From JAEWSN01 sp942493335 (lineage in GTDB: Bacteria; Bacillota; Clostridia; DSM-8532): a stretch of DNA of 64,000 bases. The position numbers were made by a program, and so were the translations under genes. The DNA lies in assembly GCA_942493335.1 (NCBI GenBank), contig OW818693.1, positions 3,472,001 to 3,536,000 of the forward strand, written 5' to 3'. How positions within the stretch are numbered: position 1 is the stretch's first letter; each line of letters opens with the position of its first letter. Below are positions 35,941-45,531 of this stretch, one piece after another. A model generated the notes under the pieces. The model had not been told where the DNA came from. It made no database searches and saw only the letters and a list, made by a program, of their open reading frames with translations.

Positions 35941-37176
35941 ATGAAGAGAGACTTGGTTATTTTCATCGACAGCGGCGACACGCTCGTGGATGAATCCACG
36001 GAAATCAAGGACAGCGAAGGCACCGTCCTTGAGGCAGGGTTGTTTCCCGGAGCATGGGATACGCTGAAAGCGCTGCATGAGGACGGCTACGCCATTGCGC
36101 TTGTTGCAGACGGCACCCGTACCTCCTTCGACAACATCTATCTTGCAAACGGCCTGGACGGCTGTTTCTCTGCGAAGGCGATTTCCGGGGACCTTGGCGC
36201 GACCAAGCCCGCAGAAATCATGTTTACGCATGCCATGAATGAGTTGGGTCTCGGTGAAGCGGACAAGGGACGGATCGTCATGATCGGCAACAATCTGAAG
36301 CGGGACATCGTGGGGGCAAACCGGGTCGGCATCGTCTCCATTCTGGCAGGCTACAGCCCCCGCTACAACATGCAGCCGGAAAATGAGGAGGAGACACCGG
36401 ACTTCATTGTGGCATCCCCTTCCGAACTGATCGGCTTGTTGGGTCAATTGGACCAGCAGGTCAGGAATCGGTGTGTACTGAAGGGCGAGCCGATTGCATG
36501 CTTTGAAGCGCAAAGTGAGAAAAGTGCTGCGGATCGGATGCTGGCCGTGAAATACGCTCCCCATCTGTATTTTGACAGGAATGAACCCTTCCCCGTCGAT
36601 GGGATCGGGTTTCATGTCTTCCGTGAATCCAGCAGAAGCCGTTCCTTCAACCGGGACATCCGGCTCGTGGAGGGAACCGCTTTTGTGATCGAGTATGCCA
36701 TCTACTATGATTACGACATTCAACATATGTATGATCTGGAGCACGTCTGGATACACGTCGGCCATGACGGGCAGATCCGCGATGCGGAAGCAAGCGCGCA
36801 TGGCGGAGTCCTGAACCTTTTCCGTCTTTCGAAGCCATTGGAGGCGAAGACCCATGTCCCTGTGTTCGTCCAGCCCGGCAAGCATGCCATGTTGCCTGAT
36901 GGCGAATGGTTCAAGCTGTATGGCGACTACGAGGCGGTCTGTGGAGAACTGGCAGGTGTGGACGGATTGCTGGTCCCGGAGATGCTCAGGGACGTCCTTC
37001 CCAAGAGTTCCGCCATTGATGCCCGGGTCTGCGCAAGAATCCGCGAAAATTACAGGTTCCGGCCAACGCTGGATTTCCGTCATGTTCCCAGTTCAGAGGA
37101 CCTCTTCATGACATGGGACGAACTGATCCGGCTCATCCCGGATAGAATCCGGAACCTGCTCACACGTACGGGCTGA
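35941..37176 (+). CDS. HAD-family hydrolase fused to an uncharacterised C-terminal domain
   Basis: A 411-residue two-part protein. Residues 1-170 form a HAD fold with motif I FIDSGDTLVDE (the second Asp shifted to DSGDT), motif II-like LVADGTRTSFDN, motif III GATKP and motif IV MIGNNLKRDIVGANRVGI. Residues about 200-400 are a second domain with KYAPHLYFDRNEPFPVDGIG, IEYAIYYDYDIQHMYDLEHVW and DAEASAHGG; it loosely recalls Vps62/DUF946-type sequences, but I cannot assign it. GGGAGG precedes the ATG at 35941. It lies between the importer and the GH38-like gene and may act on an imported phosphosugar or glycoside. Confidence 0.78.
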   Translation: MKRDLVIFIDSGDTLVDESTEIKDSEGTVLEAGLFPGAWDTLKALHEDGYAIALVADGTRTSFDNIYLANGLDGCFSAKAISGDLGATKPAEIMFTHAMNELGLGEADKGRIVMIGNNLKRDIVGANRVGIVSILAGYSPRYNMQPENEEETPDFIVASPSELIGLLGQLDQQVRNRCVLKGEPIACFEAQSEKSAADRMLAVKYAPHLYFDRNEPFPVDGIGFHVFRESSRSRSFNRDIRLVEGTAFVIEYAIYYDYDIQHMYDLEHVWIHVGHDGQIRDAEASAHGGVLNLFRLSKPLEAKTHVPVFVQPGKHAMLPDGEWFKLYGDYEAVCGELAGVDGLLVPEMLRDVLPKSSAIDARVCARIRENYRFRPTLDFRHVPSSEDLFMTWDELIRLIPDRIRNLLTRTG

Positions 37177-37292
37177 TTCCGGGATGGATTCATTTCACGC
37201 CGGACGGCGTCCGCAGGGTTCGGGGGGCAGAAGACCGTGCGATCCCGCGCGGGAATGGAGAAAGCCGGATATCGGCATGAAAAGGGGCTTCT

Positions 37293-39851
37293 ATGATCCA
37301 GAAAATCATCCTTGTGTTCAAGACGCACTTTGACATAGGGTTTACCGACCTGTCGGCAAATGTCATGGAAAAATGTGCGACCACCATGCTGCGCGATGTC
37401 ATCGAAACATGTGCGGCGACGGAAGGACAGGGCAGGCAGAAGTTCGTCTGGACGTTGCCTGCCTGGCCGCTGGTGCAGATGCTGCGACAGTGCGGTGATG
37501 CCGATCGGCAAATACTGGAACGGCTGATCGTGCAGGACCAGATCGTCTGGCATGCCTTGCCGTTCACGTCCCATACGGATTTCTGCAGTGCCGAGGAAAT
37601 CATTGAAGGACTGCGCTTCGCGCGGGAGCTTTCGGAAACCTATGAAAAACCGTTCCCGATTTCGGCCAAAATGACCGATGTGCCCGGACACGGGATCATG
37701 CTGCCCGGCATTCTGGCCGGAGCTGGGGTGAAGTTCCTGCATCTCGGATGCAATCAGTTCGCCACGTCGCCCAAGGTGCCGTTCCTGTTCCATTGGCAGG
37801 CGATCGGCGGGGAAAGCGTCCTGACCATGTACAGCAAAGGCGGGTATGGAACCTCGCTGTTTCCGCCGGAGGACTGGCCGTTCCCTGTATGGATGGCCCT
37901 GATGCAGACCGATGACAATCACGGCCCGCAAACGGCGGCCGACCTCGCCAGGCTGCTGGCGGATGTCCGTCGGAAATTCCCGGATGTCGAAGTGGTTTGC
38001 GGTACGATGGATGAGTTTGTCACGGATCTTTCCGCATGCGATTTGAGCACGCTCCCGGTTGTCGGCAAGGATCTTGCCGACACCTGGATCCATGGTGTCG
38101 GAACTTATCCGGCGGAGGTCGCCATGGTTCGGGAGGAACGCCAGCGAAGCAGGCGTCTGCAGGCATTGTATGCCAAACGTGTGTTGGAGGGAACAAGCCC
38201 TATCGAATACACGCCTGCGCAGGAGATGGAAATTCTGGATCAGTATTATGAGAAGGTCGATTTGTTTCACGAGCACACTTGGGGCGCGGATGTGAAAACC
38301 TGGCTCAGAGCGGATCGTGTATACCGGAAAAAGGAATTCAACACGGCAAGACATCTTGAAAAGTACCGCTTCATGGAGAAATCATGGCAGGAACAGAAAG
38401 ATCGGGCGGTGAGTTGTGTCCGCTCCATACGTGAGTTGAAACTGCTGATGGAAACAGCCAATGGGGAATTATCCCTTTTCAACCCGCACAATGCCCCCTT
38501 TTCCGGTTGGGTCACCCTGGAGAATCCAGAGGCGGACTTGTCGGACTGTTGCCTTTCCTGTAGGGGAAAAACGCTTCCCGTCACGCGGATCAATGGGAAA
38601 TGGGGCTGTTACGTCGAAAACCTGCCGCCCTTTGTCACGGTCCCGATTCTCATCCTTCGGGAAAAACCGGTGATAACGAGCCTGTCGATGCATATCGGGC
38701 AGGAATCCGTCATCGTGGAGAACCATCGATACCGGATGACCTTCACCAAAGCAGACGGTGCCATTTCCGAGCTGTTCGACAAGAAGCGTGACTCGGTCCT
38801 GCTGCAGGCCGGGGATGGGAAATCGGTGTTCGCCTATCAGTATGATCGATATGGCAGCGAAGATGTCACCACCTATATCCGGGATTATGCCTATCGGTTC
38901 TACCCGTGGGGGATTCAGGACAACGGTCGGGAAGGATATCCCGAATGCACGCACAAGACCTATGAACCGATTTTCCAGGCATGGACCGTGGAACAGGATA
39001 CGGTCATCTTTCACTTCACCGGTGCGGAAAGCGTCCATAAATACGGGGATGCGCAACGGATTCGGCTTGAAGTGACGTTCCCGCCTGTCGGGGATGAACT
39101 GTTCGTTCAGCTTCACCTGTCCGCCAAGCAGGAAACGCCGTTCATCGAATCGGGGTCTTTTCTGGTTCCCTTTGCGGAAGCAGCGCCTCAATACCGCATA
39201 AACAAATCCAATGCTTTATTGAACCCGGAAACGGATATTCAGGAAGGCGCGAATCATGCGCTGTATTGCTTGGAAAACCATATTTCCGTCATGGGCGAAA
39301 CCGGAGGCTTCTGCATCATTCCGATGGATGCGGCGCTGGTCGCGCTGGGGGACACCGGCATCTATCGGTTCCGGAACACTTTCGGGACACCGGAGACGCC
39401 CGTGCTGTATTTCAACCTGTTCAACAACATGTGGGGAACGAATTTCCCGCAGTGGATAGGCGGAGATGCCAGCTATCGCTATATCCTTTTCGGGTTCGAC
39501 AAGGACGAAAGTCCTTCGGTCCAGGAAAGGGCCGCAGTCCTGATGGAAGGTGTGGAACCGACGTGCAACCGACTTGAAAGGGACCTCTGTACATTCCCCG
39601 CGCACATGCAGCTGATCAATGCGAGGCAGGAGGAGACAGGTCTGATCCTGCGGTTCAGGGATCTGTCCGGTGAAGCGGCATCCAGACAACTCGAGGCGAA
39701 AGGCCAGGCCATCACGTCGATTGACCACAACAACAGGGTGACGGGAAACAGTGCGAAGGAACTTTTGACCTTTGACGTACGGCCGTACGGGATTCATTCC
39801 TTTCTGCTGACAGCGCTGGATGCACCGGCTGCAGCAAGTGCGCCGGAATGA
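37293..39851 (+). CDS. GH38-like glycoside hydrolase, DUF5054 family
   Basis: An 852-residue cytoplasmic protein. The N-terminal FKTHFDIGFTDL (residues 9-20) is the zinc-binding H-x-D motif region of alpha-mannosidase-type GH38 barrels. KMTDVPGHG near residue 128 is a candidate nucleophile region. The middle and C-terminal parts are beta-rich, as in GH38 proteins. This group is often annotated DUF5054; its activity is not established. AAAAGGGG lies upstream of the ATG. Its place behind the importer and the HAD fusion suggests that it trims the imported oligosaccharide. Confidence 0.82.
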   Translation: MIQKIILVFKTHFDIGFTDLSANVMEKCATTMLRDVIETCAATEGQGRQKFVWTLPAWPLVQMLRQCGDADRQILERLIVQDQIVWHALPFTSHTDFCSAEEIIEGLRFARELSETYEKPFPISAKMTDVPGHGIMLPGILAGAGVKFLHLGCNQFATSPKVPFLFHWQAIGGESVLTMYSKGGYGTSLFPPEDWPFPVWMALMQTDDNHGPQTAADLARLLADVRRKFPDVEVVCGTMDEFVTDLSACDLSTLPVVGKDLADTWIHGVGTYPAEVAMVREERQRSRRLQALYAKRVLEGTSPIEYTPAQEMEILDQYYEKVDLFHEHTWGADVKTWLRADRVYRKKEFNTARHLEKYRFMEKSWQEQKDRAVSCVRSIRELKLLMETANGELSLFNPHNAPFSGWVTLENPEADLSDCCLSCRGKTLPVTRINGKWGCYVENLPPFVTVPILILREKPVITSLSMHIGQESVIVENHRYRMTFTKADGAISELFDKKRDSVLLQAGDGKSVFAYQYDRYGSEDVTTYIRDYAYRFYPWGIQDNGREGYPECTHKTYEPIFQAWTVEQDTVIFHFTGAESVHKYGDAQRIRLEVTFPPVGDELFVQLHLSAKQETPFIESGSFLVPFAEAAPQYRINKSNALLNPETDIQEGANHALYCLENHISVMGETGGFCIIPMDAALVALGDTGIYRFRNTFGTPETPVLYFNLFNNMWGTNFPQWIGGDASYRYILFGFDKDESPSVQERAAVLMEGVEPTCNRLERDLCTFPAHMQLINARQEETGLILRFRDLSGEAASRQLEAKGQAITSIDHNNRVTGNSAKELLTFDVRPYGIHSFLLTALDAPAAASAPE

Positions 39852-39883
39852 AAGGGTCATGAACCATCAAGGGAGGCGTGAAT

Positions 39884-40564
39884 ATGCTTGAAAATACTAC
39901 AGGCGCCGAATTTCTGACAACCTGCGTCAGATTGGTGCTGTCTTTGCTGTGCGGTGGGATCCTCGGATTCGAGCGGGGCAGAAAGAAAAGACCCGCTGGA
40001 TTCCGTACGTACATGCTGGTTTGTCTGGGCGCCACGCTTGTCATGATGACGAATGAGTTCATCTGCAGGGTTTACGCCGTAGGGGATCCTGCGCGAATGG
40101 CAGCGCAGGTGATCAGCGGCATTGGCTTTCTGGGTGCCGGAACCATCATCGTGACAGGAAACAATCGCGTGAAGGGTCTGACGACGGCGGCGGGATTGTG
40201 GGCGTCCGCCTGCATCGGACTGGCGATCGGGATTGGGTATTACAGTGGGGCCATTGTCAGCTGCGCGCTGATCATGCTGGTGATGACCGCGATGCATAAC
40301 GTCGATGACCGCGTGGGTGCGGTCACACAGATCATGGACGTGTATGTCGAGTTCGAACAACTGTCCGATATCGGCCGGTTCATTGGTTTCATCAAGGAGC
40401 GGAACATGCGGGTCAGCGAACTTGAGATCACAAGGCCCAATACGGGCGAGGAGATGGGCATCGCGGCCATGATGACACTGCGCCTGCCGAAACGCCAGCC
40501 GCACTCGGCCATCATGACGATCTTGAATGACTCGGAGGGAGTTCGGTTCATTGAGGAGGTGTGA
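39884..40564 (+). CDS. mgtC: MgtC/SapB-family membrane protein
   Basis: A 226-residue protein with four to five membrane helices in its first 140 residues (LSLLCGGILGFERG near the start, then YMLVCLGATLVMM, VISGIGFLGAGTIIVTG and TTAAGLWASACIGLAIGIG), all hallmarks of MgtC/SapB. The C-terminal 80 residues form an ACT-like cytoplasmic domain. MgtC proteins affect magnesium and phosphate homeostasis. GGGAGG sits before the ATG at 39884. It is the last plus-strand gene of the cluster and probably independent of sugar use. Confidence 0.92.
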   Translation: MLENTTGAEFLTTCVRLVLSLLCGGILGFERGRKKRPAGFRTYMLVCLGATLVMMTNEFICRVYAVGDPARMAAQVISGIGFLGAGTIIVTGNNRVKGLTTAAGLWASACIGLAIGIGYYSGAIVSCALIMLVMTAMHNVDDRVGAVTQIMDVYVEFEQLSDIGRFIGFIKERNMRVSELEITRPNTGEEMGIAAMMTLRLPKRQPHSAIMTILNDSEGVRFIEEV

Positions 40565-40572
40565 CGCATCTG

Positions 40573-43317
40573 CTACTTTCTTGATGGACTGTCATCGCGA
40601 CCTTCATCGGTATCCTTGATTTCCTGCATTTTCTGCTTTTCTTCAAGGGTCAGTGCCTCATGCAGGTAGTTGCGGTCCGCCTGTTGCAGTTCCTGCCACT
40701 CCCGCCGGATTCTTGCGTCTGCCTCATCCATTTCTGCCTTCAATTCTCTCGCCGACAACAGGGAGCCGCCCGCACCCCGGACGATCATCTGTTGAAGGCC
40801 ATCGGAGGTTGCGACCGTGACCTTGTACTTTTTCCGGTTCACATGAGTGAACCGTTCAATGTACTGGTCCGCCGTCTGCGCTTCACGGGTGAACACCATA
40901 TGAAGGTTTTGGTAGGCGATGACTTCCTCGCCGTGCCCGACCACCAGGTAGGCATCGAAAACGACGATGATGTGGCATTTCCGAATCCCCTGATAGTTGC
41001 TCAAAAGGTCCAGCAGTTTCATTCTTGCGCTTTCCATGTCCGCATCGGCCAGCGTTTTCAGTTCGGGCCACGCATGAATGATATTGTAGCCGTCAACGAG
41101 CAGGTATTCCTCATCCGTTTCTTTCCGCAAGTCAACAGATGGGCCCGGCACATTCGGATACTCCGGGAGTTCGATCCGCCGTTTCCAGACTGTTTTTTTT
41201 CCTCGGTTCGCGTAATAGGTTTCGTTGATGATCCGATCGATTTCCTCGAGACTGATCCAGCGCGCCTCACCCGACTTTGCCAGATCCCGGGCAGCCGTAT
41301 CCGCCGGGTCTTCCTCTATTTGCAGACAGGCTTCCAGGTGCATATGGTTTTTGACCTGATCCCAGGGAACCAGAAAGCCCGCGCCATGGGCGCAAAATAC
41401 TGAACCGGTCGGATTCTCGGTGTCCTGTTCCGAATCATAGCCGATGGCCTGCAGGACTTCCGCTGCATTCTGGCAGGGTGCATAACCTCGGATGCTGTAG
41501 AACAATCGGCCGAATCCCTTTGTGTATGCGGTCACCGCCTGCTGGTAATTCTTCATGGCAGCGACTGGTGCACTTCCCGTTAGGATCGCCAGGTCGCCAT
41601 CCATGTGTGAAATTTCGCTTGTACCCTTCATTTTTTCGATGTCGTTGATGGCCCGTCCCACCATCCTTTCCGGCAATTCCAGCGTAAAGGAATAATAGGG
41701 CTCCAGCAGGATGGAACCTGCCTCCTTCAACCCTTGGCGTACGGCCCGGTATGTGGCTTCCCGGAAATCGCCGCCTTCCGTATGCTGATTGCTTGCTTTA
41801 CCCGCCACCAGGGTAATCCGCATATCGATGATGGGAGCGCCGGCAAGAACCCCTTTATGGACCTTTTCCTCAAGGTGGGTCAGGACAAGCCGTTGCCAGC
41901 TTTTCCCCAGCAGATCCTCGCTGCAGTCCGTGTCAAACTGCAGTCCGCTCCCCGGGTCCCCCGGTTTCAGGATCAAGTGGACTTCCGCATAGTGCCGCAA
42001 TGGCTCGAAATGACCTACACCCTCCGCTACGGCTGTGATGGTCTCCTTGTAAACGATCCGTCCCGCGTCGAAGGCGATGTCCATGCCAAAACGGCTCCGG
42101 ACAATGCTCTGCAGGATCTCCATCTGGACTTCGCCCATGAGCTGCGCCTGAATTTCCTGCAGATGTTCATCCCAGACAATATGAAGCTCAGGATCTTCTT
42201 CCTCCATCAAGCGGAGTTTGGGGATCATCACCCTGGGATCGCAGCCTTCTGGAAGAAGGATGCGATAGGTGAGAACGGGTTCCAGAACAGGTTTCTCCGA
42301 ATTCGTCTCGATTCCCAGTCCTTCTCCCGGCCTGGTTTGGCTGAGACCTGTCACTGCACATACGTCTCCTGCTTCGACCTCATTGACGGTCTCGTATTTC
42401 TGACCGGAATAGATGCGGATCTGGTTCACTTTTTCTTCCCATGCCAGGGAAGGATTTTCTATCCGGATCGGGTCCAAATTATCTGACGGTCTGCGATCTG
42501 TCTTTTTTTCCCGGGTTTGGCTGGAGAGCGCATCCCGAACCTTGAGACGTCCGCCGGTGATCTTCAGGTAGGTGAGTCGGTTTCCCTGCTCATCCCGTGT
42601 GATCTTGAATACTTTGGCTCCGAATTCGTCCGGATAGAGGGGAGAGCTGGTGTATTTCACCAATCCCTTCAATAGGGGATCGATCCCGTCCATTCTCAGC
42701 GCCGAACCAAAAAAGCAGGGGAAAACCCTGCGGGTTCCGACTGCTCTCTGAATCTGTGCGGTATCTACATGTCCCGTCTCCAGATAGGTGTTCATCATGG
42801 ACTCGTCACGCATGGCCAGATGATCATAATAAGCATCGGAACCGGCCTGCCCGAAATCGATGCACCCGTCTCCCAGCTTGCGTTTCAATTCCGCCAGCAG
42901 CTTGTCTTTATCCGTTCCGTTCTGGTCCATCTTGTTGACGAATAGAAAGACAGGGATCCGGTACTTGTCGAACAGCTGCCACAAGGTTCTCGTATGGCCC
43001 TGTACGCCATCCGCCCCGCTGATGACCAGAATGGCGCAATCCAGCACTTGCAGCGTTCTTTCCATCTCCGCGGAGAAGTCGGCATGACCGGGTGTATCCA
43101 GCAAAGTGAATCGGGTATCAGCATATTCAAACATGGCCTGCTTGGCAAAAATGGTGATGCCCCGCGCCTTTTCCAGGTCATACGTGTCCAGATAGGCATC
43201 CTGGTTGTCCACCCGGCCCAGCTTCCCGATTTTCCCGCTCAGGAAAAGGAGGCTTTCCGACAAGGTCGTCTTTCCGGCGTCAACATGGGCCAAAATGCCA
43301 ATGATCAGTTTTTTCAT
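40573..43317 (-). CDS. TetM-like translational GTPase fused to a YacP/Rae1-like NYN domain
   Basis: A 914-residue protein. Residues 1-640 follow the EF-G/TetM ribosome-protection layout: G1 AHVDAGKT (10-17), RGIT (52-55), G3 DTPGH (74-78), G4 NKMD (128-131), then EF-G-like domains II-V. TetM proteins end near 640 residues; this one adds a linker and, from about 735, a NYN nuclease domain (LLVDGYNIIHAWP, VVFDAYL, TADQYIE, VATSDG) with acidic residues Asp742, Asp788, Asp817 and Asp839. That domain resembles YacP/Rae1, which in Bacillus cleaves mRNA in the ribosomal A site. The TetM loop that displaces tetracycline (SPVS) is replaced by KASNQHTEGGDF, so drug resistance is doubtful. AAGGAAT lies 13 nt before the ATG. 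Confidence 0.9.
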   Translation of the reverse strand: MKKLIIGILAHVDAGKTTLSESLLFLSGKIGKLGRVDNQDAYLDTYDLEKARGITIFAKQAMFEYADTRFTLLDTPGHADFSAEMERTLQVLDCAILVISGADGVQGHTRTLWQLFDKYRIPVFLFVNKMDQNGTDKDKLLAELKRKLGDGCIDFGQAGSDAYYDHLAMRDESMMNTYLETGHVDTAQIQRAVGTRRVFPCFFGSALRMDGIDPLLKGLVKYTSSPLYPDEFGAKVFKITRDEQGNRLTYLKITGGRLKVRDALSSQTREKKTDRRPSDNLDPIRIENPSLAWEEKVNQIRIYSGQKYETVNEVEAGDVCAVTGLSQTRPGEGLGIETNSEKPVLEPVLTYRILLPEGCDPRVMIPKLRLMEEEDPELHIVWDEHLQEIQAQLMGEVQMEILQSIVRSRFGMDIAFDAGRIVYKETITAVAEGVGHFEPLRHYAEVHLILKPGDPGSGLQFDTDCSEDLLGKSWQRLVLTHLEEKVHKGVLAGAPIIDMRITLVAGKASNQHTEGGDFREATYRAVRQGLKEAGSILLEPYYSFTLELPERMVGRAINDIEKMKGTSEISHMDGDLAILTGSAPVAAMKNYQQAVTAYTKGFGRLFYSIRGYAPCQNAAEVLQAIGYDSEQDTENPTGSVFCAHGAGFLVPWDQVKNHMHLEACLQIEEDPADTAARDLAKSGEARWISLEEIDRIINETYYANRGKKTVWKRRIELPEYPNVPGPSVDLRKETDEEYLLVDGYNIIHAWPELKTLADADMESARMKLLDLLSNYQGIRKCHIIVVFDAYLVVGHGEEVIAYQNLHMVFTREAQTADQYIERFTHVNRKKYKVTVATSDGLQQMIVRGAGGSLLSARELKAEMDEADARIRREWQELQQADRNYLHEALTLEEKQKMQEIKDTDEGRDDSPSRK

Positions 43318-43418
43318 ATCGATTGTCTATTCCTTCATGCGGGACATCCGTCATTCATGATTCGCGCACTTGCTGTCCCCTATCACTTTATCATAGCGAT
43401 GGGGAAGAACACAAAAAA

Positions 43419-43444
43419 GCGCATTCCACGGATGTGAAATGCGC
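43419..43444 (-). terminator. Rho-independent terminator of the small membrane protein gene
   Basis: An 11-bp stem (gcgcattccac at 43419-43429 with 43434-43444, one mismatch) is followed on the minus strand by six T residues. It separates the membrane-protein gene from the GTPase-NYN gene. Confidence 0.9.
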
Positions 43445-43519
43445 CTCTTTACGGACAGGTGAATGGCATTTACAGTACCGTTTCATCGGGAAACGGATGA
43501 GTGGACCGCTTTGGCTGAA

Positions 43520-43876
43520 TCATTTTTCATGGTCCGACACTTTTATTATTAGGCCTCCAAACTTTGAGGCCATGAGGTTGTAGGAAACGATGAATACAAG
43601 CCCGACCAAGCCGATACAAAGCGGACTGATCAGGAGCGGCAGCAAGAAAACAATGACTTGTGTGGCGCTCTGGCCAGCCGCATTTCCTGTTTGCCCGGCT
43701 GTGGCGTTCACAGCTCCCGAATTTTCTGTTTGCCCCGAGCCGGTAAAAAAGCTCCCGATAACAAAAAACGTAATCAATAGTACGACCAAAACAATCAGAG
43801 ATGGAATTACACAAGCAAACAGAAATGATTTGAAAGCCGAACCAATCTTGATACCCTTTACCTCAACGCTTCTCAT
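43520..43876 (-). CDS. Small membrane protein, DUF3566-like
   Basis: A 118-residue protein with two strong membrane segments (LFACVIPSLIVLVVLLITFFVIG and VIVFLLPLLISPLCIGLVGLVFIVSYN) joined by a polar Gly/Asn/Gln-rich loop. The end YNLMASKFGGLIIKV resembles the conserved tail of DUF3566-type membrane proteins. AAGGAGG precedes the ATG at 43876. Function is unknown. Confidence 0.75.
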   Translation of the reverse strand: MRSVEVKGIKIGSAFKSFLFACVIPSLIVLVVLLITFFVIGSFFTGSGQTENSGAVNATAGQTGNAAGQSATQVIVFLLPLLISPLCIGLVGLVFIVSYNLMASKFGGLIIKVSDHEK

Positions 43877-44235
43877 GAATCCTCCTTGTGCGCCTGATTT
43901 GCTTGTTGCATTGTTGATTTTGCTCGCCTGATGTGGCTGAATTGCCCAGATCATGTCTTTGCAGGGGGCCGAAATGAACAGAAAATATCATTGCCTGCTG
44001 TCGAATCATCCAAAAAATGCTTTTGCATCATTGTATCAAATTATCCAATATATACACACCAAGGATGGAAACAACGAATCTGTCGGGTTGGAAAACGGCC
44101 CTGTTGTGTGCAAAATCCAATAATCGTCCACTATTCCAAAAACACTGCGCGCCTCCGGAGGAAGGCCGTCCTGTATAATGGAACCGTGACCGGCGTGGCC
44201 CATGATCAACCGCCAGAGTCCATAGGGGGAAGCGC
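43877..44235. other. Divergent intergenic region (359 bp)
   Basis: It lies between the small membrane protein gene and the plus-strand response regulator gene. A TATAAT box at 44174-44179 is a plausible -10 for the regulator operon, 57 bp before its ATG, with a weak -35. The rest is AT-rich and unassigned. Confidence 0.5.
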
Positions 44236-45531
44236 ATGTATCGATTGCTTGTCGTTGACGATGAGCCCAGGCATCGCCGATGTCTGGCCGAAATGCTACG
44301 GAAACTGCGACCGACATACGAAATCTGCGAAGCCCGCAACGGACAGGAAGCCATGGAATCCATGCGCGCCTGTCCTGCGGATATCATAGTAACCGACGTT
44401 CGGATGCCAATTCTGGATGGGTTCGGTTTTCTGGAAACCATGCGCGGTATCCATGATTCCGTGAGAACGGTGATTTTGAGCGGATATGCAAGCTTCGAGT
44501 ATGCGCAGACCGCTATGAAACTCGGCGCTTCCGATTATGTGCTGAAGCCGGTCAACGAGGCGAAGGTTCGTAGCTTTCTTGAGCGGGTAGAAAGCCAGAT
44601 CGCAGAAGAGCGTCAACGGGAACGGGAACACGAGCATATCCATCGCCAGTTGCGGCTCACGCTTCCGGTCTACATGGAACGTCTGCTCAACCGTCTGCTG
44701 CAAGGCCGTCTGTCCGAAGCGGAACGGCAGGAGCTCGGGCAAATTCTCGTGCTTGACGATGATATGATTCTCATCCTGACTGCATTCCGCAATCCGCTCG
44801 CTCCTTCGCCCGAGTTCACGCTCGACGATGCCAATGAAATGCGCATGAGTATCAAGTTCTGGATGAAGGAGGCACTCACGCGGTTCGGGCATGCCATCTC
44901 TTTTTTCCGTGAACAGGAGGGGGAGTGCCTCGTCACACTGTTGCATCCGGGCGACGGGACAAATGGCCGGTTGCCGGATACGGAGGGCATCGCTGCAGCG
45001 CTGAAGACTTTCGTGTCCACACTGGATGTGAATTATGCACTGGAAAGCGCCTGTCGGTTTGAGAGCGTTTCCGGAGGCCTGTTGAAGGGCCTTCCAGCCG
45101 TTCATGACAGCCTTTGGGCTACGTTGGCCGGATCCTCGGCGGAACCCTTGCCGGAGTCACCGCCAGAAGAACTCTCTGCCATCGGTGCACGAACGGATCG
45201 CATCATCTGCTCCTGCATGGATTTCCTTTCGGAGCACTATTGCGAGGATCTGTCCCTGGACGCCATCGCCGGCCGGTTCGGGTTCAATTCAAGCTACTTC
45301 AGCAGCTATTTCCGCATCAATACAGGGCAGACCTTCTCCGACTACCTGCTCGACTTGCGCATGACGGAAGCAAAAAGGCTGCTGGTGGAGAGCGATTCAC
45401 GCATCTACGAAATCGCAACACGGATCGGCTACCGGGATTCACGCTACTTTGACCGTGTCTTCAAGAAAACGGCCGGCATATCGCCGGACGCGTATCGCAG
45501 ACTCGCCAGATGCGGACAGGTGCTTGCATGA
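44236..45531 (+). CDS. Response regulator, YesN type (receiver plus AraC DNA-binding domain)
   Basis: A 431-residue regulator. Receiver domain 1-120 has LLVVDDEP, phospho-acceptor Asp54 in VTDVRMP and Lys103-region LKPVNEAK. A coiled helix (about 120-145) and a variable middle follow. The C-terminal 100 residues are two AraC helix-turn-helix motifs (LSLDAIAGRFGFNSSYFSSYFR and RIYEIATRIGYRDSRYFDRVFKK). GGGGGAAG lies before the ATG. It overlaps the kinase gene by ATGA and probably activates the importer/GH127 genes that follow. Confidence 0.95.
   Translation: MYRLLVVDDEPRHRRCLAEMLRKLRPTYEICEARNGQEAMESMRACPADIIVTDVRMPILDGFGFLETMRGIHDSVRTVILSGYASFEYAQTAMKLGASDYVLKPVNEAKVRSFLERVESQIAEERQREREHEHIHRQLRLTLPVYMERLLNRLLQGRLSEAERQELGQILVLDDDMILILTAFRNPLAPSPEFTLDDANEMRMSIKFWMKEALTRFGHAISFFREQEGECLVTLLHPGDGTNGRLPDTEGIAAALKTFVSTLDVNYALESACRFESVSGGLLKGLPAVHDSLWATLAGSSAEPLPESPPEELSAIGARTDRIICSCMDFLSEHYCEDLSLDAIAGRFGFNSSYFSSYFRINTGQTFSDYLLDLRMTEAKRLLVESDSRIYEIATRIGYRDSRYFDRVFKKTAGISPDAYRRLARCGQVLA

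Noticed and set aside
35902..37083. 393-codon open frame on the minus strand opposite the HAD fusion gene
   Set aside because: The plus strand has HAD motifs in order and a strong ribosome site; the minus frame has none.
40573..43317. Tetracycline resistance gene (tetM-type)
   Set aside because: The overall fold is TetM-like, but the SPVS loop needed to displace tetracycline is replaced and a nuclease domain is added, so calling it a resistance gene is not supported.
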